A stretch of DNA of 64,000 nt, from assembly GCF_000972845.2 (NCBI RefSeq), contig NC_040015.1, positions 4,352,890-4,416,889 of the forward strand. The letters are read 5' to 3'. Below are positions 1 through 11,008 of the stretch, one piece after another. Under the pieces are notes generated by a model. The model was not told the DNA's origin. It was given only the letters and a program-made list of their open reading frames with translations, and did not search any database. The stretch's first letter is position 1. Each line of letters starts with the position of its first letter. The position numbers and the translations under genes are program-made. This DNA comes from Larimichthys crocea (lineage: Eukaryota; Chordata; Actinopteri; Sciaenidae).

Positions 1-849
1 GCGCTTGATGAGCGCTTGCAGCCCTCCCCGTATCCCAGCCATAGCCCGCGCCCCGTCTGTGCAGATCCCCACACAGTCCTCCCATTTCAGATTGGCCTCT
101 TTCAAGTAAGTGTCAATGATTTTAAACAGTTCTTCTGCTGTGGCCCTGCCAGTAATTTGTTTGCAGAAAAGCAATTCCTCTCTCATGTCATCTCCATCTA
201 TGAATCGGACATAAGTTATCAGTAAACAGTCTTTGTTACTGTCAGTGGCTTCATCCATCTGCAGGGAAAAGCGGCCGTCTCGCACCTTATCATTAAGCTG
301 CTCTTCGATGTCCTTTGATATATCATAAATGCGCCTGCCTATGGTGTTGTTAGACAGAGGAATAGCCCTTAGTTTGCTGGCTGCAGAGTCATTAAGCATA
401 ACTGAAACCATGTCCATAGCACAGGGAAGTATTAATTCCTCCGCTATTGTGTGCGGCTTTTTACACTGTGCCACTCGGTAGGCAACTTTATATGAGGCGA
501 GTTGAGCATTTGCCGGCACAGATGCAGCTTTAGTAAAGAGGGACTGTTGAGCACGGCAGTTTACAAGTTTGTGTCTGAAAAAGTCAACTGGCTTGTCTTT
601 GTGCTCTGGATGATTCGTCTCCAAGTGGCGTCTTAACTTGTTCGGCTTCAAGCTGTCACAAGCTAGCACTTTAAGACAGACAACACACTGCGGTCTCTCC
701 TCGTTACCCACCGTTGTACAGGTGAAGCCAAAAGCCAGATATGCTTCATCATATTTTCTCATCTTTGCCTTGGGAAATTGCTTTGGAAGCACATCTGGTG
801 ATGCTTCATCCTCTGCTTTCCGTTTATGCTGTGTCAAGAATTTCTCCAT
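1..849 (-). CDS. hAT transposase, ZBED5/SCAND3-like, N-terminal part (runs off window)
   Basis: An open frame of 283 codons runs from an ATG at 849 to the window edge with no stop. Residues C55, C58, H75 and H80 form a BED-type zinc finger, which in this family binds the element's DNA. The start of the RNase H-like transposase fold follows: the MDEATD motif (D199) and the CTDGARAM motif (D265) match the first two acidic catalytic positions. The third acidic residue and the C-terminal dimerisation region lie outside the window. About 110 bp upstream is an hAT-type terminal repeat in the right orientation, so this is an element gene rather than a host gene. It resembles the Charlie-type hAT proteins usually annotated as ZBED5, SCAND3 or FAM200. 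I am confident of the hAT assignment and less sure of the subfamily. No damage is visible in the part seen. Confidence 0.85.
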   Translation of the reverse strand, partial: MEKFLTQHKRKAEDEASPDVLPKQFPKAKMRKYDEAYLAFGFTCTTVGNEERPQCVVCLKVLACDSLKPNKLRRHLETNHPEHKDKPVDFFRHKLVNCRAQQSLFTKAASVPANAQLASYKVAYRVAQCKKPHTIAEELILPCAMDMVSVMLNDSAASKLRAIPLSNNTIGRRIYDISKDIEEQLNDKVRDGRFSLQMDEATDSNKDCLLITYVRFIDGDDMREELLFCKQITGRATAEELFKIIDTYLKEANLKWEDCVGICTDGARAMAGIRGGLQALIKR

Positions 850-957
850 GTTTTGCTAGCAGTGTAACTTAGCCTACCGTATTTATATTTTCATTCATTC
901 TTCCCGCGCTCCGCGCCCCCCCTGCAATTGCTCTGCGCCCCCCCTAGGGGGCGCGCC

Positions 958-985
958 CCCCACTTTGGGAACCACTGCATTAGAG
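958..985 (-). repeat. hAT terminal inverted repeat and flanking 8-bp target site
   Basis: Read on the minus strand, the element begins CAGTGGTTCCCAAAGTGGGG (977 to 958), the usual Charlie-type hAT end. The next 8 bp on the plus strand, CATTAGAG (978-985), would be one copy of the target-site duplication. The partner copy is beyond the left window edge. This marks the 5' boundary of the hAT transposon whose gene starts at 849. Confidence 0.75.
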
Positions 986-1011
986 TAATCCCCTTTGTGC
1001 TGCAGGGCGGG

Positions 1012-1240
1012 GGACCACACACACACACTTTAACACACACACACTTTAACACACACACACTTTAACACACACACTTTAACACACACTAACACAATAACAC
1101 ACACACACTGTCCGGAGCGCTCACCTCGACCGTGAACATCGAGATCTGAAAACATCAAAGGATCTTTTGATTTCCTGTGTGTGTGTTTGATTTATTTCAA
1201 TCCAGGTGTGTGTGTGTGTGTGTGTGTGTGGGTGTGTGTG
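1012..1240. repeat. CA/TTTAACACACA minisatellite and (TG)n tract
   Basis: Positions 1012-1110 hold imperfect repeats of ACACACACTTTAAC. Positions 1206-1240 hold an almost pure TG run. Further CA clusters follow to about 1340. No coding signal is present. Confidence 0.85.
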
Positions 1241-1559
1241 AACAGGACGTACAGGACATTCAGGTTAGGAATTTATATAAAGAACACACACCTGCACACA
1301 CACACACCTAGATATAGACATAAAAACACACACCTGTGAGCAGGTGAACCGGATTCCAGTTATATTTTAACGGTGTGTAATCGCCGCGGTAACGTAACAA
1401 ATTACTTCAATTGTTCACGTTAACGAGAAGAAGACGTGGTTTCACTAATTAGCTGCAGAGATTAATAAACTTTTATATCAGAGGATAAAAGTCGTGACAT
1501 GTTTTGAAACTTCACGTGGAAATCTTGTTTTTCGCTCCACTGGAGGGGGCGTGGCCTGT

Positions 1560-1707
1560 CGTGCAGCAGCCAATGGGGTGTTTGTTATGGAGATGAAGGC
1601 ATGAGGTCGACACTCACGTTGTAGATGCAACAGTTCAGAGAAGGAGAGCGACGTGCGACAGCTCATCCCGTTGGATCTTTAGAACTCGGCTCGGTTCAGG
1701 TCGGTAA
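1560..1707 (+). promoter_or_regulatory. Possible promoter and non-coding first exon
   Basis: A CCAATGG motif (about 1570) is followed some 130 bp later by a good splice donor (TCG|GTAAGT near 1703) after a GC-balanced stretch free of simple repeats. The region could be the 5' end of a gene whose coding exons fall in or beyond the gap at 3025-3983. No coding exon was found between 1707 and 3024, which is AT-rich and otherwise featureless, so this is only a weak suggestion. Confidence 0.2.
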
Positions 1708-3024
1708 GTTTACGGTGAAATACGGCGTTTTTCTGTTTTTCTGAAATTTAAAAATAATTTGGTAATTTAACTTTTTTTTTTTTTTTTTTTTACATCAGTG
1801 TGATAAAAGTCAGGCGTTTAATTCACCTAAAACAGTTTTTAATTGAACTTTAAGATTCAAAGAAAATACGTCACTTTAACCGTTTTTTTTGTTTGTTTGT
1901 GTTTTAGGCTGAATTATTTTAAATATTCAAAATTAACTATTTCAACAGCTCAACAGACTTTCACTGAAAAACAGGTTATTTTTTTAAAATCACGGTATTT
2001 TTCCGTTTTTTTCCGTTTTGCCCGGAGACGTGGGCGACGTCTGCTCACAGGAAGGAAACTTTATTTACACTAAACAAGGGCCTTGAGAGTCTGGAAATCT
2101 TTGGTTTAGGTACCTTGAAAGTGCTTGAATTTGACTCTTGAAAAGCTGCATGAGCTCTGTGTGTAGTTTTGTGGTGTAATGCAGTATGTTTGCAGTATTT
2201 TCTCAGAGTTTGAAGTGACTGTACTTCGTATCTCCACAGTAAATTTAGTGTTTCAGCTTCAGCAGACGAAAATCTGTCAGCTGACAATTTACTCATGTTT
2301 TCCTGTGACTTAAATTAAGTTTAATTGAGTAAATCTGAAATTTAACTGATTAAAAAAAATATAGAAAACCAATTAAGCCATGACACGTTTAGAAAACCAA
2401 ACATTTTGATTTTAACTGCAGTGCTTTTCTATAAATCTTGTCATAAAGTGGTAAAATAAATATAATTTACTTAGTTATTGAAATAAATAAGACTTTATTT
2501 AAGTTAAATCAGTGTAAATCTGATATTTAACACGTTAAATTAATGTTAAACTTTGATTATTTAAAAAAAGAAAATCTAATTTATCTCCCAAATAATAATA
2601 ATAATAATCTAAATCAAACATTTGGACAAAAAGACAAAAACCTGTCGAGCTCTCCTTCAAACAAAGTCACAGAATGAGTTAAATGAATAAAAATCTCTTT
2701 CTAGATGTTAAATAAATTCATTTATTCTCAGTTTGTTGAGCGTTCAGCTGCTCGACTTTCTAATGTAACGTCGTGTACTGTACTTAAGCTGCTCGTTAAC
2801 ATGAATGCCAACACACACACACGCACAGTGGGAGGTAACGAGGCCGTCGAGCTGCTTTGTGATGTACAGACGGGAGCTTTTGTCCGGACACTCCCTCTCT
2901 CTCTCCTCCTATGTCCTCCATTGTTAGTCTTTGTCTCTCGCCCCGTCCGGGAGTCAAACAGCGGCTGGCTGGCTTCATACACATGGAAATGTTACAGTGC
3001 TCGTAAAAAAGGCTTTGTGTCGCA

Positions 3025-3983
3025 NNNNNNNNNNNNNNNNNNNNNNNNNNNNNNNNNNNNNNNNNNNNNNNNNNNNNNNNNNNNNNNNNNNNNNNNNNNN
3101 NNNNNNNNNNNNNNNNNNNNNNNNNNNNNNNNNNNNNNNNNNNNNNNNNNNNNNNNNNNNNNNNNNNNNNNNNNNNNNNNNNNNNNNNNNNNNNNNNNNN
3201 NNNNNNNNNNNNNNNNNNNNNNNNNNNNNNNNNNNNNNNNNNNNNNNNNNNNNNNNNNNNNNNNNNNNNNNNNNNNNNNNNNNNNNNNNNNNNNNNNNNN
3301 NNNNNNNNNNNNNNNNNNNNNNNNNNNNNNNNNNNNNNNNNNNNNNNNNNNNNNNNNNNNNNNNNNNNNNNNNNNNNNNNNNNNNNNNNNNNNNNNNNNN
3401 NNNNNNNNNNNNNNNNNNNNNNNNNNNNNNNNNNNNNNNNNNNNNNNNNNNNNNNNNNNNNNNNNNNNNNNNNNNNNNNNNNNNNNNNNNNNNNNNNNNN
3501 NNNNNNNNNNNNNNNNNNNNNNNNNNNNNNNNNNNNNNNNNNNNNNNNNNNNNNNNNNNNNNNNNNNNNNNNNNNNNNNNNNNNNNNNNNNNNNNNNNNN
3601 NNNNNNNNNNNNNNNNNNNNNNNNNNNNNNNNNNNNNNNNNNNNNNNNNNNNNNNNNNNNNNNNNNNNNNNNNNNNNNNNNNNNNNNNNNNNNNNNNNNN
3701 NNNNNNNNNNNNNNNNNNNNNNNNNNNNNNNNNNNNNNNNNNNNNNNNNNNNNNNNNNNNNNNNNNNNNNNNNNNNNNNNNNNNNNNNNNNNNNNNNNNN
3801 NNNNNNNNNNNNNNNNNNNNNNNNNNNNNNNNNNNNNNNNNNNNNNNNNNNNNNNNNNNNNNNNNNNNNNNNNNNNNNNNNNNNNNNNNNNNNNNNNNNN
3901 NNNNNNNNNNNNNNNNNNNNNNNNNNNNNNNNNNNNNNNNNNNNNNNNNNNNNNNNNNNNNNNNNNNNNNNNNNNNNNNNNNN
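3025..3983. other. Assembly gap (959 N)
   Basis: A run of unknown bases. Reading frames that appear to cross it are meaningless. Confidence 0.99.
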
Positions 3984-4680
3984 TCTCTCAAGGAGGAAAA
4001 TAAAACACTATATAATAAACACAAAACGCTCCCGAAGGAGGAAAACCAAATCTAAACAAAAGGGATCAAACAAAGGGCTCACCTAAACAGGGACTCTACT
4101 GATATCTAAAGGTCTAACAAAAAATCACTCCATAAGCGGGAGGACAAAAACTGTAACAACAGAAAACAAAAATAGAATACTAAACTTTTGAAAAGGTTAA
4201 TCAACAAAAAATCACTCTTAAAGAGGAAGACGACAACAACTTACGTGACAAAACAAATTTCTTTTTTCTGGCGAACGGACTGTGACAAGAGGGCTTGGGT
4301 GATCGGACAAGACGAAACACTTTGGCACAAGACAAAGGGAGACGCAGACAATATATACACAGGGTAATGGGGAACAGGTGGAAACAATCAGGGCGGGGAC
4401 GGACTGTGACAAGAGGGCTTGGGTGATCGGACAAGACGAAACACTTTGGCACAAGACAAAGGGAGACGCAGACAATATATACACAGGGTAATGGGGAACA
4501 GGTGGAAACAATCAGGGCGGGGAAGACAATCAGACCGGTGACACACGAGGAAGGGTAAGTGACCTGAAACGAGAGGAGAGTTATCTTTTCAAAATAAAAC
4601 AGGAAATGACAAGACATGACAAAAACCCAGCTTGACCTCACCGCGGTGTGACAATACCAACATGTACAATTGTCCAAATA
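3984..4680 (-). repeat. Dispersed fish repeat with a 124-bp tandem duplication
   Basis: The sequence is poor in coding signal. On the minus strand it has the look of a common teleost interspersed repeat. It contains two near-identical tandem units, 4276-4399 and 4400-4523, each starting CGGACTGTGACAAGAGGG. Stop-free minus-strand frames here reflect the repeat and not a gene. Superfamily not assigned. Confidence 0.6.
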
Positions 4681-5435
4681 TATTCCAGTTTAGGCTATAC
4701 CACAACACCTTGCATTTTTTGTAATGTATATGATCATTGTTACCTGTGAGGCAATCGATACAGTTAATTTGGAATCCCTCCTGGACATGATGCATGGCTG
4801 CTTGGTCGAATCCGGTGCTTGTTCCATAGATCCATGCATTCATCCAGGTCTTACTGCAGAAGATTACTGAAGCTAAATCTCAGTAAGCACTGGTGTTCAT
4901 GGCTGCCATTGAAGTCCGGAGTCTCTCAGGTCTCCAAACAAGTCCATCCAGGGATACATTAGATGCAAAGTGGCTTTAGCGCCGATGCTCCATGTTTTGA
5001 TCCCAGCCTGGTGTGGCTCACACGCATGCTGTAAACAATATTGTGTGACAAAATGCCAATAAAACATCACCCCCTGCTCTGATATACACTGATCTCATAA
5101 ATTTCCTCTGTGAACTCTAAATGACAGAAATAGCGACGGAGGAGTCGCTACGACAGTCAAACAAACTAACAACAAATCACATGCTATTCTTAAAAAAAAA
5201 AAAAACTTTGCAATCAGACATTTAATACTTTTTATGGGCCTTAATTTTCACCAAGTTGATTTACTACCTTTTAATACTTTTTATACCCCACGGAGACCCT
5301 GTGAAGTGGTCTGCTTTAGAGTTAAACAGTTGAAGAACACTAATAATAATCACAATGACAAACAAGGAAGGGGGTTTTAATTATCAGCACTGATCAGCTT
5401 CCACTGTACTTTTCATCCATCAAACACAGATGTAC
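4681..5435. repeat. Intergenic, mostly repeat-derived
   Basis: No gene is seen. Positions 5215-5320 contain the recurrent motif TTTAATACTTTTTAT twice around a TTCACCAAGTTGATTTAC core, ending in CCCCACGGAGACCCTG. This resembles a short non-autonomous DNA element common in fish. A poly-A run is at 5190-5205. The remainder shows nothing identifiable. Confidence 0.4.
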
Positions 5436-6413
5436 CTACCTCCCTCTTCTGAAAAAAGACCACCATGACTTGATGCGCTGATTCCCTGTTGATGAGCCGT
5501 AACTGTTGCTAGAAGTGCCTGCATAGTAGTCTGTATGACCATGGCAGAGGGTACATTGTATTGCTGCCATAGTCCCATTTTCTGTTCCGAGGTCAGTTCT
5601 TAACCTCATTGGGACCACACTAACACTCTTGGCACAGTTAATATAATTGTGAGCGATGACAGATGGATTATTGTTTGTTGGTCCACAAACAAGCCACATC
5701 ATTCTCCTTGAAAAGCCATCTATACATCCTGAGATGGCCAGGCCAAATGGTTTCAGTTTATCATACCCATCTACATGCCATATGTAGTTTGGACCCATGG
5801 AGTGATAGGTACGTCTTGTAAACCTCCTGCGTGTTCTAAAAGCCGTCCCTCGTGGATTGAGTTGTTTCATTAACCTCATTACTACATCACGTTTAACGCA
5901 AATCCTGTGTTTTTGTTGGAGAGCTTGCCACATAGTCCGATAACCAAAGAGTTGCCCTGGTCCTTCCAGCTCAATCAGAATTGCACGCCTCACCTCAGGG
6001 AGTGGGGAATAGTTCAATCTTCTGCTCAGCCCTGCTTCTTTTAAACGTGTCTTCAGCGTATGCAGACTCATGTTTATGTTGTGAACTGTCGACAGCATAA
6101 GAAGAAGATATACTTTATTAATCCCACAAACAGGGAAATTCTATCTACATGCATTTTAACCCAGATACACACATGCAGTACAAGGCATAGACATGCAATT
6201 TTGGACAGAGATGGTGGAGCAGCCAGCCAGAGTAGCACCCTGCAAGTAGTTGGGGGGGAATCGGCAGTGCCCATATTTGGTCCATGCAGGACTTGAACCG
6301 GCCACCCTCCGGTTCCCAAGCCAAGTCCCAATGAACTGAGCTACTGCCGCCACCAGTATCACGTCATATCCATGTCCTGCATCAAAATATTCTTTAATAG
6401 CAGCGAGTTGTCA
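5436..6413 (-). pseudogene. Integrase-core (DDE) domain gene, interrupted by a SINE
   Basis: On the minus strand, 6413-6354 encodes AIKEYFDAGHGYDVIL after a splice acceptor. The frame then resumes at 6098 with MLSTVHNINMSLHTLK. The 255 bp between are a SINE. The downstream frame (220 codons) reads helical N-terminal sequence, then HVDGYDKLKPFG (first catalytic Asp), RTDLGTENG (second Asp) and GNQRIKSWWSFFRRGR. In this integrase-core family the last motif normally carries the catalytic Glu; here the codon is AAG (Lys). The frame ends at a TAG that overlaps a possible donor (GAG|GTAGGT), so another exon may once have followed; none was found. SINE disruption plus loss of the Glu indicate a dead copy. 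These genes are related to transposon/retroviral integrases and are usually annotated as uncharacterised in fish. Confidence 0.75.
6099..6353 (-). mobile_element. tRNA-derived SINE (cichlid ROn/AFC-like type)
   Basis: The minus strand begins GTGGCGGCAGTAGCTCAG. It has a tRNA-like A box (GTAGCTCAGTTCATTGGG) and a B box (GGTTCAAGTCC), then a tRNA-unrelated body. It ends in GGGATTAATAAAGTATATC followed by TTC repeats. These are the marks of RNA polymerase III SINEs that borrow a LINE tail. It lies inside the integrase-like coding exon. The flanks ATACTG (6354-6359) and ATGCTG (6093-6098) could be a 6-bp target duplication with one change, or simply adjacent codons. Confidence 0.85.
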
Positions 6414-6781
6414 CTAACAGCGCTCATATTTTGAAAACATGTAAGCCATGTCCTTCCGGTTCAAAGGACCATCAGTCCAATCAGCGACGATTCATGTCAC
6501 CCAAGGGTACCTACCCTTTCGGTTTTGAATTTGTTGTTGTGTTATTTGATTTACAAACGGAATGGGATCTTTTTTAATATTAATATAAGCTCCCTAATGA
6601 ATTCATACAGGGACTTTTACCACATTTTGCTGTTCATTGGCAATGTCCTATTCTCTGGTTAATATGCCTTATTTCCCCAATTGTGTCATTTCTCCAGTTT
6701 TTAGGCAAATCTGGACTGTCCAGTTCACGTAAACATCAGCAGACTTGACAAACATCTGTTAAAGGTCCATGGGTTAGAGAT

Positions 6782-7868
6782 ATGTATCTTGAAGAGGCCG
6801 TCCGTAGGGAGATAGCTGCAAGGGCATCTGAAAGGATTACGATCCTTAATAATGCTACAGCCACATTTACACCTGAGCGGCCCATAATGGACCCACTAAA
6901 AAAAGTGTTCAGAGCCGTTGCCTCCTACTTCAGGGGCAAAAGTAGGGGGTCGAAGCTGAAGGACATCGTCCTGGGGACCTCCATGAGTAAGAAAGAACAC
7001 AGTGCATTTATGCAGGTGTGTGGTGGAGTGTGTTCACGCTACATTCATTATCCATCTTTACAGACGCGTGCATGGACAGGGCTTTTATTTTTGCCCCGAG
7101 GGCACGTCTAAAATGCAGGAGAACACCGTCTCAAAAATCAGTTGAGCAAAGGTTTTTCGTGAAATTCCTCACGCTCGGCTGGTTGACCACTCAGTACTGG
7201 CCTTCTGTCTATGTACTCTACAGTGTTTTATTTATTATTATTATTATTTATTATTATTGTTGTTATTATTTATTTTTTCTGCATGACCTCATGTGTCTCT
7301 CTTATTTTGTTTTTTCCACAGGTACCCTGCTGTCCAGAGGAAAGTTGGCCTGGCCCCGACCAGTCATACTGTATGTGGGCCAGGCCATCTCTTTCCTAGA
7401 ATACTTCCGGGCCACGCCACCCAAGCACTCCCGGATCACCAGCGGCCAGACCAAAGTGGTGATCCGGGAGCGCAAACTGTACAAGGACCTAGGCCGGACG
7501 GTGAAGCAGGGCAAGGGGCTGAAGCTGGTGCCCAAGGAGGACCTGGCAAGGTGCCAGGTCTTGGCCCAGGCCAAAATCCCTTCTCTCCTCCATAATGCCT
7601 CTCCCTCTCTCACGCACACTTTTTTTGCAGTGCCATGAAAGCTTCAAATCTTATTGTTCTCTTTTCTCTTTAACTCTCGTTTCAGAGGACATCGAGAAGG
7701 CACCTCCTAGAGATCCCAAGACCCGCTATAGGTTGTTCGGGTACCTCGCGGCCTACCTCTCGTCCAGATACGGACACCGGACAGGTGTACTGACGCGCAT
7801 GCGTGTCAAGGAGGTCAGGGAAGTCATTAGGGACAAGGGCGCTGACTACCTCATAAACCCCATAACAC
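6782..7868 (+). pseudogene. Tyrosine-recombinase-like gene 1, C-terminus lost
   Basis: Three exons can be followed. Exon a (6782-7015) opens MYLEEAVRREIAARASERI and ends at a CAG|GTGTGT donor. Exon b (7322-7591) follows a CACAG acceptor and contains LYVGQAISFLEYFRATPP and KLYKDLGRTVKQGKGLK. Exon c (7686-7868) follows a TTTCAG acceptor and reads EDIEKAPPRDPKTRYRLFGY, then LSSRYGHRTGVLTRMRVKEV. The GHRTGV segment fits box I of tyrosine recombinases, whose Arg is catalytic. Box II (HxxR) and the Tyr are absent because an L2 LINE begins at about 7868. The expected donor after exon b reads AT, not GT (7592-7593). The family is seen in fish as uncharacterised, Crypton/DIRS-related proteins; that link is from memory of motifs and not tested. 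Confidence 0.6.
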
Positions 7869-9170
7869 ACAGTTATTTAGTTGTCCTCCAACACTATATG
7901 GGCAGGACTCCGTGGAACAGTCCTAGAATGGTTCAGATCTTACTTGGAGGAGCGGAGTTATTTTGTGACCATTGGAAGTAATCAATCGGATGGAGTGGCT
8001 ATGACATGTGGGGTTCCTCAGGGGTCAGTTCTTGGACCCCTTCTGTTCAGCCTATATATGCTGTCTTTGGATCAAATTCTGCAGAATTCTAATATCAACT
8101 ATCAGTTATGCAGATGACACACAGATATATCTTGCGCTGTCCCCAGATGACTACAGTCTTATAGAGTCATTGTGTAACTGTCTAGAGAAAGTCAAAAATT
8201 GGATGAACCAAAATTTTCTTCAATTAAATCAAGAATAAACTGAGGTAATTGTTTTTGGCAATAAAGAGAAGAGGATTGCTGTCAGTACACCTTGAGTTAC
8301 TGTCTCTAGAAACTAAAGACCAAGTCCGAAACCATGGCGTGTTGATAGACTCAGATCTGACCTTCAACAGTCACATAAAGTCAGTCACCAAAACAGCCTT
8401 CTACCAACTTAAGAACATATCCAGAGTTAAGGGCTTTATGTCCCAAACAGATCAGGAGAAGCTGATCCATGCTTTCGTCTCCAGTAGACTTGACTACTGT
8501 AATGGTCTTTTGACTGGACTCCCCCAAAAAAGTATCAAACAGCTGCAGCTCATTCAGAACGCAGCAGCTCGAGTTTTGACCAGAACAAAGAGATCAGAGC
8601 ACATCACCCCAGTTCTTAAGTCTTTACACTGGCTCCCAGTTAGCCACAGAATAGATTTTAAAGTTCTACTACTAGTTTACAAATCACTGAATGGTTTAGG
8701 CCCACAATACATAAATGACATGTTAGTAGAATATAGACCCAGTAGGGCTCTGAGATCTACTGACTCAGGTCAGATAGTGGAGCACAGAGTTCAAACCAGA
8801 CACGGTGAAGCAGCATTGAGCAGTTATGCTGCTCACAACTGGAACAAACTACCAGCAGGACTGAAATCAGTCCCAACTCTTAGCATTTTTAAATCCAGGT
8901 TAAAAACTTTTCTCTTTTCATCTACTTATGGCTGAGCTCTTTGAAAGAATTTTTAATCATAATCCTGTGATTCGTTTAATGTTTTAAATTGTTTTCAAAT
9001 TTGCTGTTTCAATGATTTTAAATGACATTCTGATGTTTTTAATGAAATTTTCCTCTTTTTTATTTCTATTGCTTGTCTTAATGTCCAATGTTTTCCCTTG
9101 CCTCTGTAAAGCGCTATGAATTGCCTTGTGTACGAATTGTGCTATACAAATAAACTTGCCTTGCCTAATA
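7868..9170 (+). mobile_element. L2-type LINE, 5'-truncated, reverse transcriptase decayed
   Basis: The retained part covers the end of the reverse transcriptase and the 3' end. The polymerase motif CGVPQGSVLGPLLFSLYM lies at 8008-8063. The YADD active site (8107-8118) is in another frame, so at least one frameshift separates them. After in-frame stops near 8235-8290, a clean 200-codon tail frame runs from about 8300 to 8935, with LDYCNGLLTGLP and HWLPVSHRIDFKVLLLVYK as in L2/CR1 proteins. The 3' end reads GTGCTATACAAATAAACTTGCCTTGCC (about 9138-9165), typical of L2 tails with a short terminal repeat. It is inserted in the same orientation into the tyrosine-recombinase-like gene and removes that gene's 3' half. 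Confidence 0.85.
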
Positions 9171-9483
9171 AATGGCTGATTAGTCAATCATTTGTTCCCA
9201 GCCCTTGTTTCCTTGTAAAACCAGTAATTCATAGCAAAAAACAGATCATTCTGTTGTTGACAGTTAAAGTTGATATATTTGGCTGACCACATCGTAAGTG
9301 TAACGCAGCACATGTGAAATGGAGTACGATTGTGATATTGTTAGAGAAATTGCTTTAGGCCAACACAACAAATCACTCAAGCACAAGTCTCTGCAGATCT
9401 GTATTGTAGCAAAACAATTGCTGTTTTCATTTAGATTGGATGTTTTCTCTGGTAAAGCTGATTTTCTGATGTTTCTTTTTCAG

Positions 9484-9557
9484 AAAGAGCTAAAGTGTGA
9501 CAGTGACAGTACTGTTATCCTTGACCTCCCTCTGGCAGACGATGAAAAGGACGCCAG
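9484..9557 (+). pseudogene. Gene A acidic exon, 5' part
   Basis: After a TTTTTCAG acceptor the exon reads KELKCDSDSTVILDLPLADD and stops soon after entering inserted sequence. The gene B counterpart (31996-32100) continues to a donor at ATT|GTACGT. The missing end of this exon (AGAACAGACAGTGTAATT|GTACG) reappears at about 10615-10640. The exon is therefore split by roughly 1 kb of later insertion. Confidence 0.55.
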
Positions 9558-9559
9558 TG

Positions 9560-10600
9560 TATAACGAGCCAACCCCGTCTTTGAGCATGTGATCACCCCG
9601 TTTGCCTAGCAACATGTGCACGACCGTCCATTAAAAGTGACATCTAGAAACAAATATGGCGGCGCGCTACCGGTGTTTGAACGAGACCCTAAAGCGAGTG
9701 ACAGTTGGTTTTTCGTCCGCACACTGCGGAAATTATAGTGAGGATTAAAGTACTGATGCAGCTCACACGGGACTCACACAGGGGACGTAAGCGCTGCGGA
9801 ATGGCTGCGCCGCGGTTTAGCTCCATCCTCTGCCCGGCGTCAACTCACACTGGGTGCATGTTGGCAGCGTAACGGCAGCGTAGCAAGCCGGCCGTATTCA
9901 CGCAAGAATCCTGGATGTACGCGAGGCCCCGTGATAAACTGTATATAAAGAGAACAACAACAAAAAACAGCTGACTTTGCTTCTCCGACGTGGAGGAGAT
10001 TATAAAAAGCATCTGTTGTGTATTACTGTGTGTTGTTCCACGTCAACAATCAGTCTCTCATTGTTCATGTTGAGACCCTTTGATTGGTTGACTGCTCACT
10101 GGTGCCACTGGTCATGACATAATAGAAATGCTACGGAATGCTCACACCGTGGCGCATACGCCTCTGGTGTGAGTGGGCCTTTAGCCCCTCATTTTCTCTT
10201 AACCGTGTGTCCTGGAACGGATCGGACCCTCAACGAAGGACATTTGTTTTCCTATATTGGAGGAGGAGTCACTGTGTGCCGGCTGGTGAGCTGAAAAAAA
10301 AAAAAACCCTGGAATATTAAAACGTTTTTTTTTTTTTCCTTTTCCCCTTTCCTATCGGAGGATATAGTGTTTTTTTTTTTGTTCTAACATATCATATTTT
10401 TTCGCTGGAAATAAACTGAAAAAGTGGTATTTTGGTTTGTTCACATTTTGGTTTAAGGTTTGAAGGTATGAATTGTGTTTGGAAGTTATGCACCCTTTGT
10501 GTGGTTTTCATAAGAGGTAACAGTTTTTAAATTGTCAGGCTGAGTCCTGGCTGGGACCCCAAAAACTAAAAACTATTAACTAAATAAAGTAGTTACCATC
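9560..10600. mobile_element. Inserted non-autonomous element(s), MITE family M1 copy 1 (partial)
   Basis: This stretch is absent from gene B. Positions 9890-10185 match M1 copies at 11009-11600 and 39645-40256. Shared landmarks are GCCGTATTCACGC, GTATATAAAGAGAACAAC, GGAGATTATAAAAAGCATC and GGTGTGAGTGGGCC. The 5' part (9560-9890) carries CACACGGGACTCACACAGG-type motifs from the same or a related element. The 3' part (10190-10600) has poly-T/A runs and no recognised feature. Exact ends and target duplication were not resolved. Confidence 0.5.
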
Positions 10601-11008
10601 AAGAAACCGTCAGAAGTGCTCAGAAGAACAGACAGTGTAATTGTACGTTTATTTAAAAACTGGATTTTTTAAAAACATTTTAGTTTTACCTTTACAATAT
10701 TTATATAAAAAATACACAGGTTGTAGTTTTATTCCATATGACACCCACATGACATTAGCAAGTGAAGTGTAAGTAAAGAAAATAAGGGTAACAAAATATT
10801 GATTTAAAGTGGCTTATAGTGAACGGATTTGAACTGCCATTTGCTACTGCATCTTTGTTATCCATAATCTGATCAGCCCAGTCCTTTATTAATACTTTAA
10901 CTAAATAATTTGTTTTTTGTTGTTTTTAAAGAATTAATTCATAACAGCATTAGAATTCAATATTTTACTGCAAATATATAAATATATATAAATATTCAAT
11001 ATCAATCA

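Noticed and set aside
2705..4055. Long frames of 349-432 codons
   Set aside because: Almost all residues fall in the 959-N gap; there is no evidence of coding outside it.
4201..4677. 158-codon minus-strand frame
   Set aside because: It follows the tandemly duplicated 124-bp repeat and itself repeats; composition and lack of a motif argue for chance.
6099..6353. tRNA gene suggested by A and B boxes (also at 19.3, 36.0 and 42.7 kb)
   Set aside because: No complete cloverleaf or acceptor stem; long SINE bodies and tails follow, so these are tRNA-derived SINEs.
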